5,592 bases of DNA from positions 1 through 5,592 of the forward strand of contig CAZWNO010000186.1 in NCBI GenBank assembly GCA_964635845.1, in the 5' to 3' direction. A program made the translations under genes and the position numbers. Below the pieces are notes generated by a model, which was not told the origin of the DNA, did not search any database, and saw only the letters and a program-made list of their open reading frames with translations. Below, one piece after another: positions 1-5,561 of this stretch (the stretch's first letter is position 1; every line of letters starts with the position of its first letter). This DNA comes from SZUA-365 sp964635845. GTDB lineage: Bacteria; Bacteroidota; Ignavibacteria; SZUA-365.

Positions 1-330
1 GAACGAGCGCAGTTCGAGGTCCACGAGCGAACCGTCGGGAAGCGGAAATCCCGCGAGAGTGACGTCGCCGCCCACGCGCAGCGCATCGAAGGCGGACCTC
101 GCCATCTGCCGCGCGATCACCGCGGGCGAGGCGGCGGCGACCGTCTTGCTCAGCCTGTTGACGGGGCGCAGCAGCATGTCCGCATCCAGCCGCACGCTCT
201 CGTGGGTCTGCGTCCACCGGGTATGCGCCGCCTGCGAAAACAGCGGAGCCGCAGGTGCGAAATTCAAAAGCACGATCAATGCCGCAACCGCGAAGCACCG
301 CGGAAACCGTACGGTAATCAAAGCAATCAT
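1..330 (-). CDS. Secreted protein of unknown function, N-terminal 110 residues (runs off the left edge)
   Basis: An open frame starts at ATG 330-328 and stays open to base 1, so only the N-terminus is present. GAGG lies 5 nt upstream of the ATG, a good ribosome binding site. Residues 1-34 form a signal peptide: arginines at 8 and 11, a hydrophobic core around 12-25, and a plausible cleavage site after SQA at 34. The protein is therefore predicted to be exported. The mature part begins with a polar, helix-prone stretch (about 36-90), then reaches GFPLPDGSLVDLELRSF at 94-110. That PLPDGS-plus-alternating-hydrophobic pattern resembles the N-terminal or propeptide region of large secreted metallopeptidase-like proteins of Bacteroidota-type bacteria, but this is a weak resemblance from memory. 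Catalytic residues would be outside the window, so no function is assigned. It is separated from the cyclase upstream by the repeat-filled gap 331-501 and may have its own promoter there, although none was recognised. Confidence 0.75.
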   Translation of the reverse strand, partial: MIALITVRFPRCFAVAALIVLLNFAPAAPLFSQAAHTRWTQTHESVRLDADMLLRPVNRLSKTVAAASPAVIARQMARSAFDALRVGGDVTLAGFPLPDGSLVDLELRSF

Positions 331-353
331 CAAAACCTCGAGGGGAAGAAATT

Positions 354-388
354 AGGAATTAGGAATTACGAATTACGAATTAGGAATT
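354..388 (+). repeat. Left arm of the heptamer inverted repeat
   Basis: A 35-bp arm made of AGGAATT-type heptamers that pairs with 465-499. It lies 24 bp upstream of the ATG of the secreted-protein gene at 330, so any transcript of that gene starting further upstream would carry this arm in its leader. Confidence 0.85.
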
Positions 389-464
389 CAGGGCCATCAA
401 TGCATGTAAAATACGGCTTTCCATGGAAATATCGGAGCGCTTTGTGCGCTGTATCCCACCCCCC

Positions 465-499
465 AATTCGTAATTCGTAATTCATAATTCCTAATTCCT
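465..499 (-). repeat. Right arm of the heptamer inverted repeat
   Basis: A 35-bp arm, complementary to 354-388 with two differences. It ends only 2 bp from the cyclase stop codon (502-504) and its last four bases fall inside the 26-bp palindrome at 496-521. Confidence 0.85.
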
Positions 500-521
500 C
501 ATCACGCGCGCGTGATGAGGA
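496..521. repeat. Perfect 26-bp palindrome across the cyclase stop codon (possible hairpin)
   Basis: The half-site TCCTCATCACGCG at 496-508 is followed by its exact reverse complement at 509-521. In RNA this would give an 11-bp stem closed by a CGCG tetraloop. It includes the last codons and stop of the cyclase gene and merges with the right heptamer array. On neither strand does a run of T follow, so it is not a canonical intrinsic terminator. It could still serve as a 3'-end stabiliser or a Rho-assisted end. Confidence 0.7.
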
Positions 522-1137
522 GCGCCCGCGCCGGCGCCCCGTCGCCGCCGGAGATGTGGAGCGGCGTCGCGACGAGCGTGTAACGCCCGGGCGCGACGTG
601 CCGCAGCCGGAGTCCCTCGAGGATGAGGATGCCGTTGCGGAGGAGCTTCCTGTGCACAGGCCAGGCGGGATCGTCGTAGGCTTCGATCGACAGCGCGTCG
701 ATGCCCACGAGATTGATTTTCTTCGAGACGAGAAAGGAGGCGGCGTCGAGGCTCAGGGACGCGAAATCGTCCGGATGCGCATCGGCGGAGCGGCGGGAGT
801 TGGCTTTGAGAATAACGGAGTCCCCGGTACGAATTCCATGCCGCTCCAGGTCCTCGGCCCGGACCGGCTGCGTCCCTTCCGTGTCGATGACCAGCGCGCT
901 CGACAGCCAGCGGCGCGGTGGTATCTGATCGATCGTTTTGCCTTTCGCGAGAAAATGCGCGGGCGCGTCGATATGCGTTCCCGAATGCGCGCTCATCGCG
1001 ATCGTGGAGAGATTGTATCCTTCCCCTTCTGCACCGATCGTCGAGACGACGGTACGGATGAACACCGCGTCACCGGGATACGCGGGGGTGAGCTCGTCCA
1101 GCGGCGTGCTGATGTCGATGATGCGGGACGCTGCCAT
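502..1137 (-). CDS. Cyclase family (PF04199-type) metal-dependent hydrolase, kynurenine formamidase-like
   Basis: The 211-residue length is the usual one for this family. The signature is clear: YPGD at 20-23, then HSGTHIDAPAHF at 51-62, giving metal ligands H51, H55 and D57 and the catalytic-type H61. Further matches are GIDALSIE at 145-152, H162, E174 in ILEGL, and PLHISGGDGAPARALL near the C-terminus. H51/H55/D57/H162/E174 match the two-metal site described for bacterial kynurenine formamidase (KynB), which hydrolyses N-formylkynurenine. The same fold also covers isatin hydrolases and other amide or ring hydrolases, and no kynurenine-pathway gene is nearby, so the substrate is not assigned. 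No signal peptide is present, so it is cytoplasmic. The start is supported by GAGGTAAGGAG just upstream of ATG 1137. It lies 42 bp after the TlpA-like gene with no terminator between, so it is probably cotranscribed. Its stop codon lies within a perfect palindrome beside a repeat array. Confidence 0.93.
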   Translation of the reverse strand: MAASRIIDISTPLDELTPAYPGDAVFIRTVVSTIGAEGEGYNLSTIAMSAHSGTHIDAPAHFLAKGKTIDQIPPRRWLSSALVIDTEGTQPVRAEDLERHGIRTGDSVILKANSRRSADAHPDDFASLSLDAASFLVSKKINLVGIDALSIEAYDDPAWPVHRKLLRNGILILEGLRLRHVAPGRYTLVATPLHISGGDGAPARALLITRA

Positions 1138-1179
1138 CGCTCCTTACCTCTGATGAATCGCGAATCGGTACCGGGAATT

Positions 1180-2424
1180 TCAGTCCTGCATCGCGGCAAG
1201 CACGGAACGCAGGGTCTCCGCGTGCGCGGGCTCGAAACCCACGAGGATTCCGCGCACGATGCCCCCGGCGTCGACCACGTAGGTCATCGGGATGCCGTCG
1301 ACACCGAGCAGCTGCAGCGCGGCTCCCTGGTTGAACAGCAGGGTGAACGGATATCCCTCGCGCGTGAATTGCTCGACGGCTTTCTGGTCGTCGGTGTCGA
1401 CGCTCACGGCCAGCACCTCCGGCGTCGTCGCGCCCGGGGAGTTCACGGCCTCGCGTACCGCGGCAAGCATGCGCGTGGAATTCTGGGAGGTGGAAGCCCA
1501 GAATACGAACACCCGCGCCCTCCCGTCGGATTGCGGGAAGCCGATCTTCTTGTTCTCGCGGTCGCGAAGATTGAACGCCGGGAGCCGGGCGTTCAGGAGC
1601 TTGCCGCGGAACTGCTCGGCCCGCAGCCGGTCCTGCCGTTCATCCTCCTGCCTGGAACTGTGATCGAACATGCGGAACACCTGCGGCCACTGCTGCGTGG
1701 GCGCGATCCTCCCCCGGTACTCCAGCGCTTTCTCCTGATCCTGCATCACATAGTACCAGGTCTCCGCCGCCATATTCAGGAACTCGGTGTCTTCGCCGTA
1801 GCGCTGCTCGAGCTGCTCGAGCCGTGTCGCGATTCGCTCCTGCACGCGCGTGCTTCCTTTCGCCTGCTCGAGCAGCAGCTGAAAGAACTGGTTGTAGGCG
1901 GGAAAGTTTTCGGGGAAATCGGCGATCTCGCGCTCGGCCTCCTGCACGATGCTGCCCAACTCCGCCCTCGCGAGCCGGAGGAACGGGATGTTGAAGAATC
2001 GCGCGTTGCGCACCGGCTTACCGCTGGCGTCGTAGATATAGGAGGTGTAGGTCCGTTCATTGTTGCCGTCGATATGCGTTCCGTCTCCGACGATGTACGA
2101 AAGCAGCGCGGCGTCGGCGGGAATCTCGATCTCGGCCGACCATCCGCCCGGTCCCTTCACGAGCGTCGCGCTGCGCACGCGCGTGGTGTCGGGAAGCAGC
2201 ACGTTCTGCCACAGCGCCAGACGCGTGCCGTAGCGCGTATTCCAGTAATCGAAGACATAGAGCAGCGTCAGCCGTTCCGCCGACGCCAGGGGTGACGCGG
2301 GCGGTGCGATGTAGGTCACGGTGTGTTTCGTACCCGCGACGGGTCCCTTCTGGGCCTGCAGCGCGGGAGACGATGGAAGGAGAAACAGCGAGAGGCAGAG
2401 GATCGGAAAAATGATGCGGTGCAT
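1180..2424 (-). CDS. Secreted TlpA/AhpC-like thioredoxin-fold protein with CxxC replaced by SxxS
   Basis: The protein has 414 residues from ATG 2424. A signal peptide occupies residues 1-24 (hydrophobic core IIFPILCLSLFLL, cleavage after ALQA), so export is predicted. Residues about 30-140 look like a beta-sandwich domain ending in a DGNNERTYTSYIYD stretch. Residues about 150-275 are mostly helical and charged. Residues about 276-412 form a TlpA/AhpC-TSA-type thioredoxin fold: GKLLNARLPAFNLRD, the strand VFVFWAS, and GIPMTYVVDAGG with the cis-proline at 379. Where family members have WCxxC, this protein has T312-S313-Q314-N315-S316, so both redox cysteines are serines and the tryptophan is lost. 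Ordinary disulfide chemistry is therefore not expected. A binding, chaperone or structural role is inferred. An in-frame TTG at 2472 would add 16 residues and overlap the preceding stop. The ATG was preferred because it places the signal peptide at the N-terminus, although neither start has a strong ribosome binding site. Confidence 0.85.
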   Translation of the reverse strand: MHRIIFPILCLSLFLLPSSPALQAQKGPVAGTKHTVTYIAPPASPLASAERLTLLYVFDYWNTRYGTRLALWQNVLLPDTTRVRSATLVKGPGGWSAEIEIPADAALLSYIVGDGTHIDGNNERTYTSYIYDASGKPVRNARFFNIPFLRLARAELGSIVQEAEREIADFPENFPAYNQFFQLLLEQAKGSTRVQERIATRLEQLEQRYGEDTEFLNMAAETWYYVMQDQEKALEYRGRIAPTQQWPQVFRMFDHSSRQEDERQDRLRAEQFRGKLLNARLPAFNLRDRENKKIGFPQSDGRARVFVFWASTSQNSTRMLAAVREAVNSPGATTPEVLAVSVDTDDQKAVEQFTREGYPFTLLFNQGAALQLLGVDGIPMTYVVDAGGIVRGILVGFEPAHAETLRSVLAAMQD

Positions 2425-2468
2425 GTGGAACCGTGAACGTGGATGGAATCTGGAAAAAGCCGGATTTC

Positions 2469-3032
2469 TCAAAGGTCGCCGGTGCTCTGCATGGGCGGCA
2501 TCTGCTGGGGCGGGATGATTTTCGTCTTGAAAATATTGCCGCCGATCACACCGCCCAGGGCGCCGAAGCCGACGTAGAGGATGACCGCGAATGCGAGAAC
2601 GACGAGAATGAGAAGCAGGGGATTCGCGGCGAGGGACATGAACAGCTCCCGCACCGATTCGACCGCGGCGGGATCGGCCGCCTGGACCTCTGCATCGGAG
2701 AAGGCCTTGTCGAAGGTGTCCTGCATCTGGACCGAGAACTCCGGAGAAAACAGCCCCAGGGTTACCATCTGCAGCAGCACCGACAGCACGCCGCCGACGA
2801 TGCCCGACAGCGCGCCGATCGCCGCGCCGTCGCCGACGGTGAAGGGCATGTCCGCGGGAAAACTCTTCCTGTAGAACCAGACGCCCAGCACCGCGGCACC
2901 CATGATGCCGGCGCAGCAGGCGCAGTTGATGAGGTTCAGCCCCGGGATGGTGCTGATCGCCGCCATCGCACCGCCGCCGATGAGCACGGGAACGAGTTTG
3001 CCCGGTTTCGCCGTCGTCGAGAAATCATTCAT
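2469..3032 (-). CDS. Small multi-pass membrane protein with an NCACC cysteine cluster, function unknown
   Basis: The protein has 187 residues. The start ATG 3032 overlaps the stop of the DUF2085 gene as ATGA, with AGGTG about 6 nt upstream. A longer reading to 3476 exists but lies antisense to nothing and simply covers the DUF2085 gene in another frame, so it was not used. Hydrophobic segments are visible at about 13-30, 34-53, 67-95 and 137-167, suggesting four membrane passes. LNLINCACCAG at 32-42 places C37, C39 and C40 together at a membrane boundary. TVGDGAAIGALSGIVGG follows at 65-81. Between passes three and four, residues 96-136 form an amphipathic acidic segment. The C-terminal tail has IIPPQQMPPM. 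The NCxCC plus GDGAxxG combination recalls a widespread uncharacterised membrane family, but I cannot name it with confidence. The cysteine cluster could bind metal or take part in thiol exchange with the neighbouring thioredoxin; that is inference. Confidence 0.85.
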   Translation of the reverse strand: MNDFSTTAKPGKLVPVLIGGGAMAAISTIPGLNLINCACCAGIMGAAVLGVWFYRKSFPADMPFTVGDGAAIGALSGIVGGVLSVLLQMVTLGLFSPEFSVQMQDTFDKAFSDAEVQAADPAAVESVRELFMSLAANPLLLILVVLAFAVILYVGFGALGGVIGGNIFKTKIIPPQQMPPMQSTGDL

Positions 3033-3526
3033 TCGCGCACCTGATGAGTTATTGGGTGATTCCTTCCGCGCCATGCTGTCCAGAACTCCAACCATGCCGG
3101 CAGGGTGAACAGCGCCAGTCCCGCTCCCGCGACAATGCCGGAGACGGACCGCGATGCCGGCGAATTGCGCCAGAATCCGAGGACGTCGAGCACGTAGTCC
3201 AAAAGCAGCGGAAGCGTAAATATAGCAAGCCGCGGAACGGAAAGGGAATCGAACAGCCTCCACCGGCGCAGCAGGGGAAAAACGAACAGCATGAGCGTGA
3301 AGGAGAGATAGATGCCTGTGCAGCGGTGGCAGACGCCCATCGGCCACTCGCCGAGCATGAAACTGCGCGCGGTATCCTGGTGACACACCGGGGAAAAGAA
3401 CAATCGTGCGAGAATGGCCGTCTCGTCGCCGCCCAGCCAGTGTGCGAGCGGCGGAGCGAACGTTCCCGCGGTCCACATCGCCGCGAGCGCGGTCAGCACG
3501 GCGTACCCTGACCAGGACCAGCGCAT
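3029..3526 (-). CDS. DUF2085 family membrane protein
   Basis: The protein has 165 residues. ATG 3526 comes 4 nt after the stop of the thioredoxin gene (TGA-TCGC-ATG). The frame is open further upstream, to 3661, but that extension overlaps the thioredoxin gene and is rich in arginine and serine, as out-of-frame translations are. Family hallmarks are visible: PVCHQDTARSF at 46-56, then GVCHRCTGIY at 64-73, the aspartates D110 and D114 in a membrane segment (LLLDYVLD), and a later SRSVSGIVAG at 125-134. Hydrophobic segments at about 6-27, 70-86, 98-118 and 128-148 suggest four passes. The invariant-looking C48-H49-Q50 and C66-H67-R68-C69 could bind a metal or heme or form a disulfide; the biochemical role of DUF2085 is not known to me. 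The gene sits in a tightly coupled operon between a thioredoxin and another cysteine-cluster membrane protein, and its stop overlaps the next start (ATGA). Confidence 0.9.
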   Translation of the reverse strand: MRWSWSGYAVLTALAAMWTAGTFAPPLAHWLGGDETAILARLFFSPVCHQDTARSFMLGEWPMGVCHRCTGIYLSFTLMLFVFPLLRRWRLFDSLSVPRLAIFTLPLLLDYVLDVLGFWRNSPASRSVSGIVAGAGLALFTLPAWLEFWTAWRGRNHPITHQVRE

Positions 3527-3530
3527 GCGA

Positions 3531-4040
3531 TCAGGATTTCCCGGACTTGACGAACTCTTCCCAGCTTTGTGTTTCGTACCGGCGGGTGTGAATATATTCA
3601 AGCACCTGCAGGAACGTCTCCTTCGGGATGTACCCCGGAAGGATGGTGATGGGTTCTCCATCTTCGGACAGGAATACCGTCGTCGGATACCCGGTGATGC
3701 CGTAGGCTCTTGCGATCTCCCGCTCGCTGGCCGTCTGTCCCTGGAAGCTGTGGGTTTTCGCGGATTCCGCGTCCAGCTTCGCTGTGACGAAGTTCTTCTC
3801 GAGCACGGCCTGCACGGCGGGATCGCCGTACACGTCGCGATCCATCCTCTTGCACCAGCCGCACCAGTCCGTGTACACGTCGACCAGCACGATGCGCCGC
3901 GTTTCGCCGGCTTTCCTGACGGCCTCCGAATACCCCAGCCAGTTGTCCCCGTTCGCGCTGCCGCTGTTCGTCCATACCAGCAGGGCCGTGACGGCGGCGA
4001 GCGTTCCGATGGCGGCGATCATTTTCACAGTCATGCTCAT
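3531..4040 (-). CDS. Membrane-anchored or secreted thioredoxin-fold protein (WCGWC)
   Basis: The protein has 169 residues. ATG 4040 overlaps the TPR gene stop as ATGA; a second in-frame ATG two codons later (4034) is an alternative start. Residues 7-23 are hydrophobic (IAAIGTLAAVTALLVW) after a lysine, forming a signal anchor or signal peptide. The rest therefore acts outside the cytoplasm. DVYTDWCGWCKRMDRDVY at 54-71 contains the active-site pair C60 and C63. YGITGYPTTVFL at 113-124 holds the cis-proline P119. These are the marks of the Thioredoxin_2/DsbD-gamma-like group of extracytoplasmic thioredoxin proteins, which reduce or exchange disulfides. The GW pair between the cysteines is typical of that group rather than the WCGPC of cytoplasmic thioredoxin. 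After the fold comes a short polar tail ending SWEEFVKSGKS. The neighbouring DUF2085 and NCACC membrane proteins are plausible partners by position and cysteine content. Confidence 0.92.
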   Translation of the reverse strand: MSMTVKMIAAIGTLAAVTALLVWTNSGSANGDNWLGYSEAVRKAGETRRIVLVDVYTDWCGWCKRMDRDVYGDPAVQAVLEKNFVTAKLDAESAKTHSFQGQTASEREIARAYGITGYPTTVFLSEDGEPITILPGYIPKETFLQVLEYIHTRRYETQSWEEFVKSGKS

Positions 4041-5470
4041 TCCCGGCGGCCTTTCTTCAGCACCCAGCGGTACTCGCGGTAAGCGGTGAGGTCGGGCAGC
4101 GGATTGCCGTCGGAATCGCGTCCGTCGGGAGCGATCACCGCGAGCTTGTGCAGGGCTTCGAGCGCGCTCTCGCGGTCGTGCCGCAGGAGATGCGCTTCCG
4201 CGATGAAGAAGTACGCTTCCGGAAGCCGGTCGCCGATGGCGATCGCGCGTTCGGCGGCCTTCAGTCCCTCGTCATAGAGACCGGCCTCGAGATTGATCTC
4301 CGCGAAATCCACCCACGCGGTGGCGTTCTCCGGTTCGAGCCGCAGCACGTTGCCGATGCTTATCAGGGCGGATTCAACCTGACCGAGTTCGAATTCCACG
4401 TCGGCCTTCGCGTACCAGATTTCCGTCGACTCAGGCGCGTGGAGCACGGCGGCACTGTAATCCTCCAGCGCGGCCTGGTAATTCTTCATCGCCTCATGGG
4501 CGCTGCCGCGGCCGAACAGCGATTCATAATTCCGCGGGGAGATGCTGATGGCTTTCGTGTAGGCGTCGATCGCGTCGATGTACTGGTCGTTCTCCTCGTA
4601 GGCGTTGCCGAGGTTATGCCAGGTATGCGCGTCGTCGGGCTCGAGCGCGATGGTCCTGCGGAAGCAGGCGATCGCCTCTTCGAACCATTTCAGGTTCGCG
4701 CAGCTGTTGCCGCGGTTGTACCAGGCGGACGCGAAGTGTTCGTCGATGGCGAGGGCGAAATCATAGCTGTCGATCGCCTTGCGATAGGCGCCGAGACGGT
4801 TCAGGATGATGCCGCGGTTGTACCAGGCGTTGTGATTGAACGGCGCGAGGTCGATCGCCCGGTCGTAGCAGCGCAGCGACTCCTCGAGGTTTTCGAGAAA
4901 GTCGTGGCAGTAGCCCAGCTCGTACCAGGCGGCCTCGTTTTCCTGGTCGTACGACAGAAGCTCGTCAAAGATGTACACGGCCTCGTGGTACTTGCCGGTG
5001 TGTTCGAGCGCGATACCCTTGTTGAAGAGGGCGTCCTCGTTCTCGGGATCCATCGCGAGCGCGGTGTCCAGGCAGGCGAGCGCGCCTTCGCTGTCGCCGA
5101 GATTGTCGAGCGTAATGCCCTTGTTGACCAGCAGGTCGAGATCGGCCGGATTGAGCGCCTCGGCCTGTTCGAAGGCGCTGAGCGCCTGTTCGTAGCGTCC
5201 GAGGTTGTTAAGCACCAGTCCCTTGCGCTCCCAGGCGTCCGCGCTGTACGGCGCCCGCTCGACGAGGATGTCGAGAAACGTGAGCGCCTCCTCGAAATTG
5301 TTCTTCTCGAGGTGGTAGCCGGCGATTTCCTCTATCGTATCGGTGCTGAGCGAACCCTGGCGCGCCGCCTGCAGCAGATCCGACAATTCCTTGTCGGAAT
5401 AACTGCGATCGCGGCCCTTGCCGGATTCTTCCCAGTTCTCGTCATAATCATCAAAATCGAAATAGCTCAT
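4037..5470 (-). CDS. Tetratricopeptide repeat (TPR) protein, 12 tandem repeats
   Basis: The protein has 477 residues from ATG 5470. There is no signal peptide, so it is cytoplasmic. An acidic, aromatic N-terminus (MSYFDFDDYDENWEE) and a short helix precede twelve uninterrupted TPR units of exactly 34 residues, from 42 to 449. Each has the pattern W/Y at position 4-5, G or A at 8-9, a middle Y/F and P near 33, for example NAWYNRGIILNRLGAYRKAIDSY. A 28-residue tail with R and K at the end follows. TPR superhelices bind peptides or partner proteins and no enzymatic domain is present, so a scaffold role is inferred. It is the first gene of a coupled operon, and its stop overlaps the thioredoxin start (ATGA). 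Repeats 5 and 6 share a 20-bp identical stretch (4708-4727 and 4810-4829, 102 bp apart), the length of one unit, suggesting recent duplication or conversion. A TTG at 5503 with AGGAAG 3 nt upstream is an alternative start adding 11 residues. Confidence 0.93.
   Translation of the reverse strand: MSYFDFDDYDENWEESGKGRDRSYSDKELSDLLQAARQGSLSTDTIEEIAGYHLEKNNFEEALTFLDILVERAPYSADAWERKGLVLNNLGRYEQALSAFEQAEALNPADLDLLVNKGITLDNLGDSEGALACLDTALAMDPENEDALFNKGIALEHTGKYHEAVYIFDELLSYDQENEAAWYELGYCHDFLENLEESLRCYDRAIDLAPFNHNAWYNRGIILNRLGAYRKAIDSYDFALAIDEHFASAWYNRGNSCANLKWFEEAIACFRRTIALEPDDAHTWHNLGNAYEENDQYIDAIDAYTKAISISPRNYESLFGRGSAHEAMKNYQAALEDYSAAVLHAPESTEIWYAKADVEFELGQVESALISIGNVLRLEPENATAWVDFAEINLEAGLYDEGLKAAERAIAIGDRLPEAYFFIAEAHLLRHDRESALEALHKLAVIAPDGRDSDGNPLPDLTAYREYRWVLKKGRRE
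4708..4829 (-). repeat. 20-bp identical stretches in adjacent TPR units
   Basis: Bases 4708-4727 and 4810-4829 are identical and 102 bp apart, one TPR unit. Both encode the AWYNRG part of the repeat. The other units are more diverged at DNA level, so this pair points to a recent duplication or gene conversion, or to strong constraint on this motif. Confidence 0.6.
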
Positions 5471-5506
5471 CGAAATCCGTATTCGGACACTGAAATTCCA
5501 CAATCA

Positions 5507-5512
5507 CTTCCT
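5507..5512 (-). promoter_or_regulatory. AGGAAG motif that could define a TTG start for the TPR gene
   Basis: On the minus strand AGGAAG is followed by TGA and then TTG at 5503-5501, in frame with the TPR gene. The 3-nt spacing is too short for an efficient site. The ATG at 5470 begins a natural-looking acidic N-terminus, so ATG is preferred. Confidence 0.3.
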
Positions 5513-5513
5513 A

Positions 5514-5544
5514 AAAACTTATCCTTCCCGGGGCGAAAAAACAA
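5514..5544 (-). promoter_or_regulatory. Possible Bacteroidota-type promoter for the TPR operon
   Basis: On the minus strand TTG at 5544-5542 is followed after 20 nt by TAAGTTTT at 5521-5514. This approximates the TTG / TAnnTTTG pattern with 19-21 nt spacing known for the primary sigma factor of Bacteroidota. The element lies 43 bp before the ATG at 5470 in a locally AT-rich stretch. The final T in place of G and the unproven taxonomy keep confidence low. Confidence 0.25.
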
Positions 5545-5561
5545 GATAAATCCCCGTGGAC

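Larger units (their letters stand above)
350..499. repeat. Inverted pair of AATTNNG heptamer arrays around a 76-nt core
   Basis: The left array (350-388) is five heptamers: AATTAGG, AATTAGG, AATTACG, AATTACG, AATTAGG, then a partial AATT. The right array (465-499), read on the minus strand, is AGGAATT, AGGAATT, ATGAATT, ACGAATT, ACGAATT. Bases 354-388 and the complement of 465-499 match at 33 of 35 positions. The whole structure is 150 bp and fills most of the gap between the cyclase and the next gene. The 76-nt core (389-464) has no plausible gene. It holds a 12-bp palindrome TTTCCATGGAAA at 418-429 and a small stem-loop AGCGC-TTTGT-GCGCT at 436-450. The AT-rich arms contrast sharply with the GC-rich genes on both sides. 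Short heptanucleotide arrays of this kind are known from intergenic DNA of several bacteria, notably cyanobacteria. The inverted arrangement gives it a MITE-like look, but no target-site duplication was recognised. Confidence 0.85.

Noticed and set aside
350..499. CRISPR array or transposon with transposase
   Set aside because: The repeat unit is 7 bp with no spacers, and the 76-nt core has no coding capacity, so neither a CRISPR array nor an autonomous element is supported.
1138..1179. Terminator or promoter between the TlpA-like gene and the cyclase
   Set aside because: Only an 8-bp palindrome (CGGTACCG at 1166-1173) is present, without a T run or recognisable promoter elements. Cotranscription is more likely.
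556..2295. Long forward-strand open frame (579 codons)
   Set aside because: It lies antisense to the cyclase and the TlpA-like gene, crosses the gap between them, and its translation is arginine-rich without domain signals. It is a product of GC-rich codon use on the real strand.
2469..3476. Longer 335-codon version of the NCACC membrane protein
   Set aside because: The extra N-terminal part overlaps the DUF2085 gene in another frame and looks like out-of-frame sequence. The ATG at 3032 has an ATGA overlap and a ribosome binding site.
3029..3661. 210-codon version of DUF2085
   Set aside because: The extension overlaps the thioredoxin gene and is an arginine/serine-rich out-of-frame translation. 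ATG 3526 follows the preceding stop by 4 nt.
5529..5556. CGGGG ... CCCCG as a terminator hairpin
   Set aside because: The stem is only 5 bp with an 18-nt loop, and no T run follows the stem on either strand.
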